A DNA stretch of 64,000 nucleotides from Mycolicibacterium sp. P9-22 (GCF_008329585.1 NZ_NPKP01000001.1:1054001-1118000), one strand, 5' to 3'. Shown: positions 44,417 through 53,164, counted from the first letter of the stretch. The notes: generated by a model from the letters alone, not told the origin. Made by a program: numbers and translations.

Positions 44417-45261
44417 CCGACGCCGAGAGCTTCGAGAACGTCGCGGAAATCGCCAGTGTGCACCGCGAGATCAAGGCCGATGAGGGCGAAGTCCTGCTGC
44501 AGACCAACGAACTCACCGTCCAGTTCGGTGGTCTGACGGCTCTGGATGCGGTGACGTTCAACATCAAGCGCGGGGAGATCCTCGGACTGATCGGCCCCAA
44601 CGGGGCGGGCAAGACCACCTGCTTCAACGCGATCACCGGTGTGTACCGGCCCAGTTCGGGCTCCGTCGCGTTCGACGGATCGCCGATCGGACGCATCAAA
44701 CGGCACCAGATCACCCGACTCGGCATAGCCCGCACCTTCCAGAACATCCGGCTGTTCGGTGAGATGACGGCGCTGGAGAACGTCATGGTCGGCACCGACG
44801 CGCGCCACCACACCTCGGTGCCGGGCGCATTGTTCCGGTCGCCGCGGCACCGCCGCGAAGAGAAGTCGGCCATCGAGAGATCGGCAGCATTGCTGCATTT
44901 CGTGGGCATCGCACACCGCGGCGAGGAAAAGGCCAAGAACCTGCCCTACGGTGACCAGCGCCGCCTGGAGATCGCGCGGGCGCTGGCCACCGAGCCCAAG
45001 CTGCTGTGCCTGGACGAACCAGCGGCGGGGTTCAACCCGAGCGAAAAGTCCGCACTGATCGACCTGATCCGCAAGATCCGCGATGACGGCTACACCGTCC
45101 TGCTCATCGAACACGACATGCGGTTGGTGATGGGGGTGACCGACCGGATCGTGGTGCTCGAGTTCGGTCGCAAGATCGCCGACGGTCTGCCTGCCGAAAT
45201 CCGCGAGGACCCCAAGGTCATCGCCGCATATCTGGGGGTACCCGATGACGAACTCGCCTGA
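44413..45261 (+). CDS. livG: Branched-chain amino acid ABC transporter, ATPase LivG
   Basis: 282 residues from the ATG at 44413, which overlaps the livM stop. A 30-residue N-terminal extension precedes the ATPase core. Walker A GPNGAGKTTCFNAITG, Q-loop region ITRLGIARTFQNIRLF, LivG-type signature LPYGDQRRLEIARAL (in place of LSGGQ), Walker B LLCLDEPAAGFNPSE, switch His in VLLIEHDMRLVMGV. A short linker insertion (HHTSVPGALFRSPRHRREE) is usual for LivG. Works as a heterodimer with LivF. Confidence 0.96.
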   Translation: MTDAESFENVAEIASVHREIKADEGEVLLQTNELTVQFGGLTALDAVTFNIKRGEILGLIGPNGAGKTTCFNAITGVYRPSSGSVAFDGSPIGRIKRHQITRLGIARTFQNIRLFGEMTALENVMVGTDARHHTSVPGALFRSPRHRREEKSAIERSAALLHFVGIAHRGEEKAKNLPYGDQRRLEIARALATEPKLLCLDEPAAGFNPSEKSALIDLIRKIRDDGYTVLLIEHDMRLVMGVTDRIVVLEFGRKIADGLPAEIREDPKVIAAYLGVPDDELA

Positions 45262-45994
45262 CGTCGACGCACGCCCGGTCCTGCTGGAGGTGCGTGACAT
45301 CGTCGTGCACTACGGCAGGATCCGTGCGCTGCACGGTGTGTCGCTGGTGGTGCACGAAGGCGAATTGGTCACGCTGCTCGGGTCCAACGGCGCCGGGAAG
45401 ACCACGATGATGCGGGCCATCTCGGGACTGCTACCGCTCACGTCGGGCTCGGTGTGGTTCGACGGCAAGGACATCGGCAAGGTCAAGGCACACCGGCGGG
45501 TGTCCGACGGCCTCATCCAGGCACCGGAAGGACGCGGTGTCTTTCCCGGCATGACCATCATCGAGAACCTCGAAATGGGTTGCTACGGACGAAAGTTCGC
45601 CACCAAGGCCGAGCATGACGAGAAGCTCGACTGGGTGCTCACCACCTTCCCGCGGCTCGCCGAGCGCCGCAACCAGGTCGGTGGCACCTTGTCCGGTGGC
45701 GAACAGCAGATGCTGGCGATCGGCCGGGCGCTGATGGCCCGGCCGAAGGTGCTGCTGCTCGACGAACCCTCGATGGGCCTGGCCCCCATGGTCATCTCGC
45801 AGATCTTCCGCATCATCTCCGAGATCAACAGCCAGGGCACCACGGTGCTGCTCGTGGAACAGAACGCACAGCAGGCCCTCAGCCGATCCGACCGGGCCTA
45901 CATCTTGGAAACCGGCGAGGTGACCCGCACCGGCGTGGCAGGTGATCTGTTGAAGGACGACAGCATCCGGGCCGCCTACCTCGGCGTGGCCTGA
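45245..45994 (+). CDS. livF: Branched-chain amino acid ABC transporter, ATPase LivF
   Basis: 249 residues; ATG at 45245 overlaps livG by 17 bp. Walker A LGSNGAGKTTMMRAISG, LivF-specific IQAPEGRGVFPGMTIIENLE, signature LSGGEQQMLAIGRAL, Walker B VLLLDEPSMGLAP, switch residue in VLLVEQNAQQALS. Last gene of the liv operon; it converges on the dehydrogenase gene with a 19-bp overlap. Confidence 0.96.
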   Translation: MTNSPDVDARPVLLEVRDIVVHYGRIRALHGVSLVVHEGELVTLLGSNGAGKTTMMRAISGLLPLTSGSVWFDGKDIGKVKAHRRVSDGLIQAPEGRGVFPGMTIIENLEMGCYGRKFATKAEHDEKLDWVLTTFPRLAERRNQVGGTLSGGEQQMLAIGRALMARPKVLLLDEPSMGLAPMVISQIFRIISEINSQGTTVLLVEQNAQQALSRSDRAYILETGEVTRTGVAGDLLKDDSIRAAYLGVA

Positions 45995-46911
45995 CCGCCG
46001 ACCACCACATTCGACGGCACCTCACCGGCGGCATAGCTGTCGATCTGACGGGCCGCGACCGCCCACGCGCGCTCCTCGGACCCTGTCGTGCTGCCCGCCA
46101 CGTGTGGGGTGAGCAACAGCCCGGGCGCCGACCACAGCGGGTGGCCCGCGGGCAGCGGTTCGGGATCGGTGACATCGAGAGCCGCCCGCAGCCGGCCGGA
46201 CTTGAGTTCGTCCACCAGGGCCTCGGTGTCCACCGCGCCACCGCGACCGGCGTTGATCACCACCGCACCATCGGGCAGCTGGGCCAGGAAATCGGCGTCG
46301 ATGATGCGGTATGTGGAGTCCGTGGCGGGCAGCACGGAGACCACGGCATCGGCGATGGGAAGCAGCCCGGGCAGATCCGCGATCGTCTGGACACCCGGTC
46401 GTGCCAGTCGCCCGATCAGCGTCACCTCGGACTCGAACGGCGCCAGCCTGGCCGCCAGGTTCTCGCCCAGATCACCGGCCCCCAGCACCACGATGCGCTT
46501 ACCGATCAACGTCTCGGTGAACACCGGCCGCCACACCCCGGCGCGTTGATCCGCGCCGTAACGCGCGAACTCCCGGTAGATCGCCAGCAGCGCGCCGACC
46601 ACCCACTCAGCCGTCGAACCGCCATGCGCCCCACGCCCATTGGACAGCGCCACACCCTCGGGAAGCAGCGGCAACCACTGCTCGTACCCGGCGTTGAGGG
46701 TCTGCACCAGCCGCAGCCGGGGGAGCTCGGTGAATCGGGCGCCCACCGCGGCCGCGCCCTCGTGGCCGACGACCACCACGGTGGCATCGGTGTGCCCGGA
46801 CGGCCACGGATCGCCGGGCACGTAACGAATCGCCTCGACCGCCGGTGAGGAGCTGAGTGCCTTGACACCGAGATCGTCGGGAACAAGTACTTTGAGCGGC
46901 TGCGCACTCAT
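45976..46911 (-). CDS. D-isomer-specific 2-hydroxyacid dehydrogenase
   Basis: NAD(P)-dependent oxidoreductase of the phosphoglycerate/glyoxylate reductase superfamily, 311 residues. Rossmann motif IVVLGAGDLGENLAARL (about residue 145), catalytic Arg in VVINAGRGGAVDTEAL, Glu in LDVTDPEPLPAGHPL, His in LLLTPHVAGST, so the Arg-Glu-His triad is complete. Substrate unknown; the short N-terminal domain fits the hydroxypyruvate/glyoxylate reductase subgroup. ATG at 46911 follows GGAAAGGA. Probably co-transcribed with the DUF1684 gene 73 bp upstream. Confidence 0.9.
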   Translation of the reverse strand: MSAQPLKVLVPDDLGVKALSSSPAVEAIRYVPGDPWPSGHTDATVVVVGHEGAAAVGARFTELPRLRLVQTLNAGYEQWLPLLPEGVALSNGRGAHGGSTAEWVVGALLAIYREFARYGADQRAGVWRPVFTETLIGKRIVVLGAGDLGENLAARLAPFESEVTLIGRLARPGVQTIADLPGLLPIADAVVSVLPATDSTYRIIDADFLAQLPDGAVVINAGRGGAVDTEALVDELKSGRLRAALDVTDPEPLPAGHPLWSAPGLLLTPHVAGSTTGSEERAWAVAARQIDSYAAGEVPSNVVVGGQATPR

Positions 46912-46984
46912 GCGGCCATCCTTTCCAACCGCCTGACCCGGGGGATGACGTGTGCGGCGAACCGGCGCATCTGCGGGCAGTCGT

Positions 46985-47743
46985 TCAGCGGGGGTTCTTC
47001 TCGCCGGCGGTCACCGCGATCGGCAGCCGGTTCTCGGCCGGTGCCACCGGGCAGGTTGCGTAGTCGGTGAACGCGCACGGCAGGTTCGCGGACCGATTGA
47101 AGTCGAGGTGCACCGCGCCGTCGGGTCCCGGGGCCGGTACCGCGACGGAACGGACGCCCGGGTAGGTCGTCACCCCGCTGGTGGCATCGGTGAACAGCGC
47201 AGCCAGCGCCCCGCCGGGCTTGCCGAATACGACAAGCTGTTGTGTCACACCGTCGATCTCGAAGGCCACGACACCGACGGCGGTGTGGTGGTGCTGCAAA
47301 CCGTCCACGACGGCGCCGGTGGTGACGGCCCTGTGCTGCGGGTAGGCGGTGAACGTCCCGGGCACCACCCACTGCTCACTCGGTGGATACGCCGGTATGC
47401 CCCGGTAGCTCGCCAGGTGCGGCGACTTCGGATCGTGCACCCGCAACGCCACCGACCCGGTCCGGCGGATCACCTCGATGCGCCGCGGACCGTCCTCGAC
47501 GAGCAGACCCGGCGCACCCTCTACCGGTTCCAGCCGCTCCGTGCCTGGCACCCCGTCGATGTAGACGGCGTCGGTGTCCGCGCGCCAGCGGCCGGGCAGA
47601 TCGGCGACGGTCTCGAATTCATCGGTCAGCCAGTACAAACCGGTCAGGCTGACCCAGCCGAGCGGGTCGGCGAAGTAGCTCTCCCGCTCCTGGTGCCACT
47701 GCTGCCAAGCGGCCTCGAACGTCACGGTGTCAATGGCGGGCAT
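46985..47743 (-). CDS. DUF1684 family protein
   Basis: 252 residues from ATG 47743, chosen because AGGAG lies 8 bp upstream; the longer in-frame extension is not protein-like. Family marks: RESYFADPLGWVSLTGLYWL near the N-terminus, and the C-terminal HLDFNRSANLPCAFTDYATC followed by PVAPAENRLPIAV. The conserved Cys pair and NRLP are typical of DUF1684, whose function is unknown. A 13-bp palindrome lies 28 bp upstream. Confidence 0.85.
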   Translation of the reverse strand: MPAIDTVTFEAAWQQWHQERESYFADPLGWVSLTGLYWLTDEFETVADLPGRWRADTDAVYIDGVPGTERLEPVEGAPGLLVEDGPRRIEVIRRTGSVALRVHDPKSPHLASYRGIPAYPPSEQWVVPGTFTAYPQHRAVTTGAVVDGLQHHHTAVGVVAFEIDGVTQQLVVFGKPGGALAALFTDATSGVTTYPGVRSVAVPAPGPDGAVHLDFNRSANLPCAFTDYATCPVAPAENRLPIAVTAGEKNPR

Positions 47744-47771
47744 AGTCGAACTCCTGACTTTCGTTATGACA

Positions 47772-47784
47772 ACCACGTCGTGGT
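47772..47784. promoter_or_regulatory. Short palindrome upstream of the DUF1684 gene
   Basis: ACCACGTCGTGGT, perfect 6-1-6 inverted repeat, 28 bp before the DUF1684 ATG. It could be an operator for a small dimeric repressor; a chance dyad in GC-rich DNA cannot be excluded. Confidence 0.3.
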
Positions 47785-47985
47785 GCGGCTCATTCCCGGG
47801 TCCGTCCAGTTGACCACCGGATCTGGACCGGATGCGTACCACCTGCGGTGGTTACGCGGCCAGAATGTGCCGAGCCGCAGCGGGTTTGGCGTTTATCTCG
47901 ACGTGAATTTATCCGCGGCGGCGATCTGACGGGGGATTCGTCCGGGCCCGCCCGCGGGCACGCCCGATCCCCGCGTGGCGCGCCG

Positions 47986-47991
47986 TAACCT
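47986..47991 (+). promoter_or_regulatory. -10 element of a probable leaderless transcript
   Basis: TAACCT ends 7 nt before the ATG at 47999; no Shine-Dalgarno is present. Spacing fits transcription starting at the initiation codon. Confidence 0.4.
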
Positions 47992-47998
47992 CGGGCAG

Positions 47999-48640
47999 AT
48001 GACGAGATGGGCCATCTGGCACGAGGAGTACGACGATCCCGAATCCGACATCTCCCGCAGGTTGCGCCATGTTCAGCGCCGTCTCGCCGACGGTCTGGAC
48101 AACGCGCCGGCCGGATCGATTCGACTGATCAGCCTTTGCGCGGGCGAGGGCCGCGACGTGATCGGTGTGCTCCCGACGCACGCCCGCCGCGACGACGTCA
48201 CCGCGCGACTGGTGGAACTCGACCCGGGTATCGCGGCCAGGGCGCGAGCCGCCGCGGAGCGCGCCGGGCTGGCCGGGGTGCAGGTGGTCACCGGCGACGC
48301 CGCAGCGGTCTCGGCCTACGCCGGCCTGGCGCCGGCCGATATCGTGCTGGCCTGCGGCATTTTCGGCAACGTCGTCGACGAGCACATCCAGCGCACCATC
48401 ATCGGGTTGCGGCAGCTCGCCACACCGGGCGCTACCGTGCTGTGGACCCGCTCGCGCCGCGACCCCGACCTCACACCGACGATCCGCAGCTGGTTCACCG
48501 AGGCCGGATTCAGCGAGATCGGATTCGACTACGAGGACGGCCGGGATTTCAGCGTCGGATCCCACCGGTTCGACGGCGAGACAGCACCTTTCGAGCCGGA
48601 CACCCGCCTGTTCGAGTTCCGCAAGCGCATCGATGCCTGA
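47999..48640 (+). CDS. SAM-dependent methyltransferase, class I
   Basis: 213 residues. SAM-binding motif I is RLISLCAGEGRDVIGVL (about residue 40) with the acidic motif II LVELDPGIAARARAAA; ADIVLACGIFGNVVDEHI is motif IV. Close to the DUF/CheR-independent small methyltransferases common in mycobacteria; the methyl acceptor is unknown. ATG at 47999 (MTRWAIWHEEYDD), 7 nt behind TAACCT; an in-frame GTG at 47975 is less likely. Ends 1 bp from the convergent thiolase stop. Confidence 0.83.
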   Translation: MTRWAIWHEEYDDPESDISRRLRHVQRRLADGLDNAPAGSIRLISLCAGEGRDVIGVLPTHARRDDVTARLVELDPGIAARARAAAERAGLAGVQVVTGDAAAVSAYAGLAPADIVLACGIFGNVVDEHIQRTIIGLRQLATPGATVLWTRSRRDPDLTPTIRSWFTEAGFSEIGFDYEDGRDFSVGSHRFDGETAPFEPDTRLFEFRKRIDA

Positions 48641-48641
48641 C

Positions 48642-49838
48642 TTATCTGGCGACGATGACTGAGGATCCGTGGCCGAAGAGTCCTTGGTTGGCGGTGATGC
48701 CGACGGTGGCGTTTTCGACTTGGCGGCCGGTGGCTTGGCCTTTGAGTTGCCAGGTCAGTTCGCAGACTTGGGCGATGGCTTGGGCGGGGATGGCTTCGCC
48801 GAAGCTGGCGAGGCCGCCGGAGGCGTTGACGGGGATGCGGCCGCCGATGGTGGTGGCTCCGGAGCGCAGGAGTTGTTCGGCTTCGCCTTTGGGACACAGT
48901 CCGAGGTGTTCATACCAGTCGAGTTCCAGGGCGGTGGACAGGTCGTAGACCTCGGCCAGGGAGAGGTCTTCGGGGCCGATACCGGCTTCGGTGTAGGCGG
49001 CGTCGAGGATCTGGTCTTTGAAGACGCGTTCGGGGCCGGGGACCACTGCGGTGGAGTCGGTGGCGATATCGGGCAGCTCGGGTAGGTGTTGGGGGTATTG
49101 GGGGGATTGCAGGCTGACCGCGCGCACCGAGGGAACACCTTGCACCGAGCCGAGGTGTTTTTCGGCGAAAGACTTGCTTGCCACGATGAGTGCGGCCGCA
49201 CCGTCGGAGGTGGCGCAGATGTCGAGCAGGCGCAGGGGGTCGGAGACCACGGGGGAGGCCAGGACGTCGTCGACGGTGGCTTCCTTGCGGTAGCGGGCGT
49301 TGGGGTTGTTGAGGCCGTGGCGGGCGTTTTTGACTTTGACCTGGGCGAAGTCGTCGACGGTGGCGCCGTAGAGGTCCATGCGCCGGCGTGCCAGTAGGGC
49401 GAAGTAGACGGTGTTGGTGGCCCCGATGAGGTGGAAGCGTTGCCAGTCGGGGTCGTTTTTGCGTTCCCCGCCGACGGGGGCGAAGAACCCTTTGGGGGTG
49501 GTGTCGGCGCCGATGACCAGGGCGACATCGCAGAATCCGGCCAGGATCTGGGCGCGCGCGGACTGTAGGGCCTGGCTGCCGGAGGCGCAGGCGGCGTAGC
49601 TGGAGGTGACCGGGACGCCGTTCCAGCCGAGTTTCTGGGCGAAGGTGGCGCCGGCGACGAAGCCGGGGTAGCCGTTGCGGATGGTGTCCGCGCCGGCGAC
49701 GAGTTGGATTTGGCGCCAGTCCAGTCCGGCTTCGGCCAGGGCGGCGCGGGCGGCGACGACGCCGTATTCGGTGAAGTCGCGGCCCCATTTGCCCCAGGGG
49801 TGCATGCCCGCGCCCAGGATGTAGACCGGCTCACTCAT
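48642..49838 (-). CDS. Thiolase / lipid-transfer-type acetyl-CoA acyltransferase (Rv1627c-like)
   Basis: 398 residues from the ATG at 49838, which overlaps the DUF35 gene stop (ATGA). SCP2-thiolase type: acylated Cys in SSYAACASGSQALQSA (about residue 85), His in LAEVYDLSTALELDWYEHLG region, and glycine-rich NASGGLASFGEAIPAQAI. The usual C-terminal C-x-G motif is replaced by GLFGHGSSV, as in Ltp-like aldolases/thiolases that work with a DUF35 partner. In M. tuberculosis the equivalent pair Rv1627c-Rv1628c is, as remembered, in the KstR (cholesterol) regulon; the operator here supports a role in sterol or fatty acid breakdown. Confidence 0.9.
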   Translation of the reverse strand: MSEPVYILGAGMHPWGKWGRDFTEYGVVAARAALAEAGLDWRQIQLVAGADTIRNGYPGFVAGATFAQKLGWNGVPVTSSYAACASGSQALQSARAQILAGFCDVALVIGADTTPKGFFAPVGGERKNDPDWQRFHLIGATNTVYFALLARRRMDLYGATVDDFAQVKVKNARHGLNNPNARYRKEATVDDVLASPVVSDPLRLLDICATSDGAAALIVASKSFAEKHLGSVQGVPSVRAVSLQSPQYPQHLPELPDIATDSTAVVPGPERVFKDQILDAAYTEAGIGPEDLSLAEVYDLSTALELDWYEHLGLCPKGEAEQLLRSGATTIGGRIPVNASGGLASFGEAIPAQAIAQVCELTWQLKGQATGRQVENATVGITANQGLFGHGSSVIVAR

Positions 49839-50275
49839 TTTGCGATCCTCCAGGCGTGGGTGGTGCGGACCACGCCCGCATCGTCGGTGTAGAGGGCCAT
49901 GGTGGTCAGCTCCATTTCCATGCCGACTTTGAGGTCGGCGGCCAGGGTGCCTTCGACGACCTTGCCGAGCACGATCAGGCCTTCCTCTGCCAGTTCGACT
50001 GCGGCCACGGCGAACGGTTCGAACGGGTCCGGGGACGGATAGGGCGGGGGTGGGGCGTACCGGTTTTCGGTGTAGCTCCACACCGTGCCGCGCCGCGAGA
50101 GCGGAACCAACGCGAGGGTGTCGCTGTCACAGGCCGGGTTGGGGCAGTTGGTCTCCCGCGGCGGGAACACATAGGTCGCGCACGCGGTGCATTTGCCGCC
50201 GATCAGATGGGCATCGCCGTCGTCATCGGTGGCGAACCACCCTTCGAACGCGGGCTCTGTGGTTGCTGCTGGCAC
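49835..50275 (-). CDS. DUF35 OB-fold/zinc-ribbon partner protein (Rv1628c-like)
   Basis: 146 residues. Zn-ribbon with four cysteines (GGKCTACATYVFPPRETNC...PNPAC) then an OB-fold (about 75-140, VWSYTENRYAPPPPYPSPDP, FAVAAVELAEEGLIVLGKV). Such proteins bind and complete thiolase-like enzymes of sterol side-chain degradation. Start is GTG at 50275: it gives the usual N-terminus and lies 7 nt behind TAGTCT (leaderless). A longer frame upstream is not protein-like. Overlaps the thiolase gene by 4 bp. Confidence 0.9.
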   Translation of the reverse strand: MPAATTEPAFEGWFATDDDGDAHLIGGKCTACATYVFPPRETNCPNPACDSDTLALVPLSRRGTVWSYTENRYAPPPPYPSPDPFEPFAVAAVELAEEGLIVLGKVVEGTLAADLKVGMEMELTTMALYTDDAGVVRTTHAWRIAK

Positions 50276-50282
50276 GAGGGTC

Positions 50283-50288
50283 AGACTA
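50283..50288 (-). promoter_or_regulatory. -10 element of the DUF35-thiolase transcript
   Basis: On the minus strand TAGTCT ends 7 nt before the GTG at 50275, predicting a leaderless mRNA. The KstR-type operator lies about 15 bp upstream, over the -35 region. Confidence 0.5.
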
Positions 50289-50303
50289 CCCAGTCCGAGG
50301 GCA

Positions 50304-50325
50304 AAACTGAAACGTGTTGCAGTTT
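50304..50325. promoter_or_regulatory. KstR-type operator before the DUF35-thiolase operon
   Basis: A 22-bp dyad with outer arms AAACTG/CAGTTT. Its core TGAAACGTGTTGCA (50308-50321) fits TNNAACNNGTTNNA, the published KstR consensus, at every fixed base. KstR is the TetR-family repressor of mycobacterial cholesterol catabolism. The site covers the -35 region of the inferred promoter. Confidence 0.82.
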
Positions 50326-50407
50326 GGCCGCGCGTCACAGAGGCGAATGTCGGCTCCTGTTCCAGATTCCTCGACGATCCCGCACACAAGCCGACGTTCG
50401 CCGGCGG

Positions 50408-51082
50408 CTACCGAACGTCCAGCAGGATGTGCAGCAGGTCGTCCGGGTTGTCACGCATCAGGTTGTGCTTGCCGTCGAGTTCATGGGTGACCCAGGCCGG
50501 ATCATTGCGGACGCGGTCATAGGAGGGTCGCAGCGGCGACTCGCCGGGCCAGTCCAGCGCGTAGACGAAGATGCGCTGCCGGAATCGGCTCAAGTCGCCC
50601 TGCAGGCGCAGCGGCTGCAGGACGGTGGCCAACGGGTGCGCGGTGGCGCGTTCATCGAAGAAGGGCATCGGCGGCACCCCGAACCCGGAGTCGTCGACCT
50701 GCACGTACCACCGGCGTTCCTCGTCGTTGACCAGATCCCAGCAGGCCTCACCGTCGCGCGGGACCACCGCATCGAGATAGACCAGCGAGTCCACCCGGTG
50801 CGGGATGCGGTCGGCGACACCGGTGATCACCATGCCGCCATAGCTGTGCCCGACCAGAACCAGATGGTTGTCACCGGTGGCGTCGGCCTCGATCGCGGCC
50901 AGCACATCGGTGACGTGGGTGTCCAGGTTGACCCCACCGCGTAACAGGTGTGCGCGTTCGGCGACACCGGTGAGCGTCAGTGCGATAACGCGATGACCCT
51001 GTGCGCGCAGTGCGGCGGCGAGATCGTCGAAGCACCAGGCGCCGTGGCACATCCCGGGAATCAGGACATAGGTGGTCATCAT
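50408..51082 (-). CDS. Alpha/beta hydrolase (small esterase type)
   Basis: 224 residues, cytoplasmic. Nucleophile Ser in LVLVGHSYGGMVITGVAD (about residue 76), oxyanion region VLIPGMCHGAWCFDDL near the N-terminus, catalytic His in LDGKHNLMRDNPDDL, and acid in the preceding segment. Resembles the esterase/hydroxynitrile-lyase-like AB_hydrolase_6 group. ATG at 51082 overlaps the monooxygenase stop by 4 bp (a second ATG follows immediately), preceded by GAGGAG. The pair probably acts in sequence on one aromatic or ester compound; the substrate is unknown. Confidence 0.88.
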   Translation of the reverse strand: MMTTYVLIPGMCHGAWCFDDLAAALRAQGHRVIALTLTGVAERAHLLRGGVNLDTHVTDVLAAIEADATGDNHLVLVGHSYGGMVITGVADRIPHRVDSLVYLDAVVPRDGEACWDLVNDEERRWYVQVDDSGFGVPPMPFFDERATAHPLATVLQPLRLQGDLSRFRQRIFVYALDWPGESPLRPSYDRVRNDPAWVTHELDGKHNLMRDNPDDLLHILLDVR

Positions 51083-52218
51083 CGGTTGCTCCTCGCGGTG
51101 GCATGGCGATATTTGGTGGTGACGCGGTCCAGATCCGTGGCGGTCCGGGCGGACGTACGGTGCATATCGCGGTTGGCGACCACCACCTCGGCGGTTTCGG
51201 CTCGGCGCTGGTCCTCGTAGCGTCGAAGCCCGCTCACGCCGCCGGCCGCGAACTCCTGCGCCAGTACCCGGGCATCGACGACGGCCTGCGAACCGCCGTT
51301 CGCACCGACCGGATACATCGGGTGCGCGGCGTCCCCGAGCAGGGTCACCCGGCCGGTTCCCCAGTACGGCAACGGATCCCGGTCCACCATCGGGTAGCAG
51401 AAGATCTGCTCGGTCTGCTCGATCAGCGCGACCGGATCCAGCCAGTCCAGGTTCCACTGCCGGACGTGAGTGCGGATCTCGGCGGCGGTGGCCGGCGCAT
51501 TCCACCGCGCGTCACCGGCGAGCACGCCCGCCGTTCCGGTCGGTACCTGCAGCACCCAATTCACCAGGCCGTCGCCGATCGGATAGGTCACCAGATCGAC
51601 GCCGCCGTCGCCCTGCACGATCGCCATGGTGTGGCCGTCCAGGAACGCCGGCATCGGGGTGGCCCCGCGGTACATGGTGATCCCCGACCACATCAGCGGA
51701 TCGGGTCCGCGGTGCAACGCGGCACGCACCGCGGAGTCGATGCCGTCGGCGCCGATCAGTGCAGCCCCGGTGAACGCGCCTGCGCCGGTGCGCACCTGCA
51801 CGCCATCGGCGTTCTGGTCGAAACTCTCGATTCCGGCGCCGGTGCGGACCGCGCGGTCGCCGATGCGGTCGATGACGGCGTCGAGCAACAGCATCTGCAG
51901 TCGCCCACGGTGCACCGAGAGTTGCGGATGCGCGTCCCCGGCGGCCAGCCCGCGCGGCTCGCGGAACAGCAGATCGCCGCCGGAGTCGTAGAAGCAGATC
52001 GAGTCGGGTGCTACCGCGATATCGCGCAGCGCCGCACCGAGTCCGAGCGCGGTGAGTTCACGGACCGCGTGCGGCAGCAGGTTGATACCGACGCCGAGCG
52101 GGCGCAGTGCTGCCGTGCGCTCCAGGATCGTGGTCTCGGTGCCGCGCGCATGCAATGCGAGCGCGGTGGTGAGCCCGCCGATACCGGCGCCGGCGATCAG
52201 GATGGTTGATGTGTGCAT
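51079..52218 (-). CDS. FAD-dependent monooxygenase (aromatic hydroxylase type)
   Basis: 379 residues. FAD-binding Rossmann motif ILIAGAGIGGLTTALALHARG at the N-terminus, the DG motif in GAALIGADGIDSAVRAAL (about residue 160), and the GD motif GRVTLLGDAAHPMYPVGANG (about residue 285) are all in place, typical of salicylate/4-hydroxybenzoate hydroxylase-like group A enzymes that need NAD(P)H and O2. ATG at 52218 gives the normal start MHTSTILIAGAG. Divergent from the LysR gene 70 bp away, its likely regulator. Confidence 0.92.
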   Translation of the reverse strand: MHTSTILIAGAGIGGLTTALALHARGTETTILERTAALRPLGVGINLLPHAVRELTALGLGAALRDIAVAPDSICFYDSGGDLLFREPRGLAAGDAHPQLSVHRGRLQMLLLDAVIDRIGDRAVRTGAGIESFDQNADGVQVRTGAGAFTGAALIGADGIDSAVRAALHRGPDPLMWSGITMYRGATPMPAFLDGHTMAIVQGDGGVDLVTYPIGDGLVNWVLQVPTGTAGVLAGDARWNAPATAAEIRTHVRQWNLDWLDPVALIEQTEQIFCYPMVDRDPLPYWGTGRVTLLGDAAHPMYPVGANGGSQAVVDARVLAQEFAAGGVSGLRRYEDQRRAETAEVVVANRDMHRTSARTATDLDRVTTKYRHATARSNR

Positions 52219-52288
52219 GAGTCCACCGTGCTCTAACAGCATGAATAAGTCGAAGACCGTTTTAATCTCAGATCTATAGTCAGAGCTT

Positions 52289-53164
52289 ATGGAACTACGT
52301 CAGCTGGAGTATTTCGTCGCGGTCGTCGAGGAGCGCAGTTTCACCAAGGCGGCGCAGCGGGAGCGGGTGGCGCAACCGGCGGTGAGTGCGCAGATCCGGC
52401 GCCTGGAACGCCAGGTCGGGCAATCGTTGCTGACGCGATCGAATCGCGACGTCCGACTGACGCAGGCCGGTGCCGCGTTCCTGCCCCACGCGCGCGCCGC
52501 GCTCGCCGCGATCCGAGACGCTCAGCGTGCCGTCGACGAGGTCGCCGATCTGGTCCGGGGCTCGGTCGCCATCGGCACGGTGACATTGCACCCGGTCGAC
52601 GTGGCCGGATTGATGGCCGATTTCCACCACGACTACCCATCCGTCGAGATCACCTTGGGTGCAGACAATTCCGATGTTCTCTTGGAGAAGCTCGCCGATG
52701 GCCGGCTCGATATCGCCATCGTGTCGATCGGTGTGGACGAGGAACCTGCGGATCTCGACGTGCAGGTGATCACCGACGAGGCCATCGAGGCGGCCGTGGC
52801 GCTCGATCATCCGCTGGCGCGGCGCCGGTCACTTCCACTGGACGTGCTGTGCACACATCCACTGATCTCGCTTCCGGTGGGCACCGGGCTGCGGACCCGA
52901 CTCGACACCGCCTGTGCGACACAGGGTGTGACACCGCGAATCGCCTTCGAAGCGACCAGCCCGCTGGAGCTCGCGGAGCTGGCCGGGCACGGTCTGGGAG
53001 TCGCGATCCTGCCCACGTCCATGGCGCGTAGCGATCCACAACTGCATGTCCTGCGCCTGGTGCCGGCGCTGCAGGGGCGGCTGGTGTGGGCCTGGCGGCG
53101 GGATATGACCAACCCGGCGGCTCGGCTGTTGCGCAAACGAGCCACCGCGCGCGTGCCGGGCTAG
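52289..53164 (+). CDS. LysR-family transcriptional regulator
   Basis: 291 residues. N-terminal winged HTH MELRQLEYFVAVVEERSFTK...AAQRERVAQPAVSAQIRRLE, then the type 2 periplasmic-binding effector domain (about 90-290; VAIGTVTLHPVDVAGLMADF, DIAIVSIGVDEEPADLDV). ATG at 52289. Divergent from the FAD monooxygenase/hydrolase pair; the 70-bp AT-rich gap (TTTTAATCTCAGATCTATAG) is where it should bind. Effector unknown. Confidence 0.93.
   Translation: MELRQLEYFVAVVEERSFTKAAQRERVAQPAVSAQIRRLERQVGQSLLTRSNRDVRLTQAGAAFLPHARAALAAIRDAQRAVDEVADLVRGSVAIGTVTLHPVDVAGLMADFHHDYPSVEITLGADNSDVLLEKLADGRLDIAIVSIGVDEEPADLDVQVITDEAIEAAVALDHPLARRRSLPLDVLCTHPLISLPVGTGLRTRLDTACATQGVTPRIAFEATSPLELAELAGHGLGVAILPTSMARSDPQLHVLRLVPALQGRLVWAWRRDMTNPAARLLRKRATARVPG

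Noticed and set aside
46908..47372. 154-codon frame ending at the dehydrogenase start
   Set aside because: Mostly the shadow of the DUF1684 gene; only the last 25 codons are free and nothing supports them.
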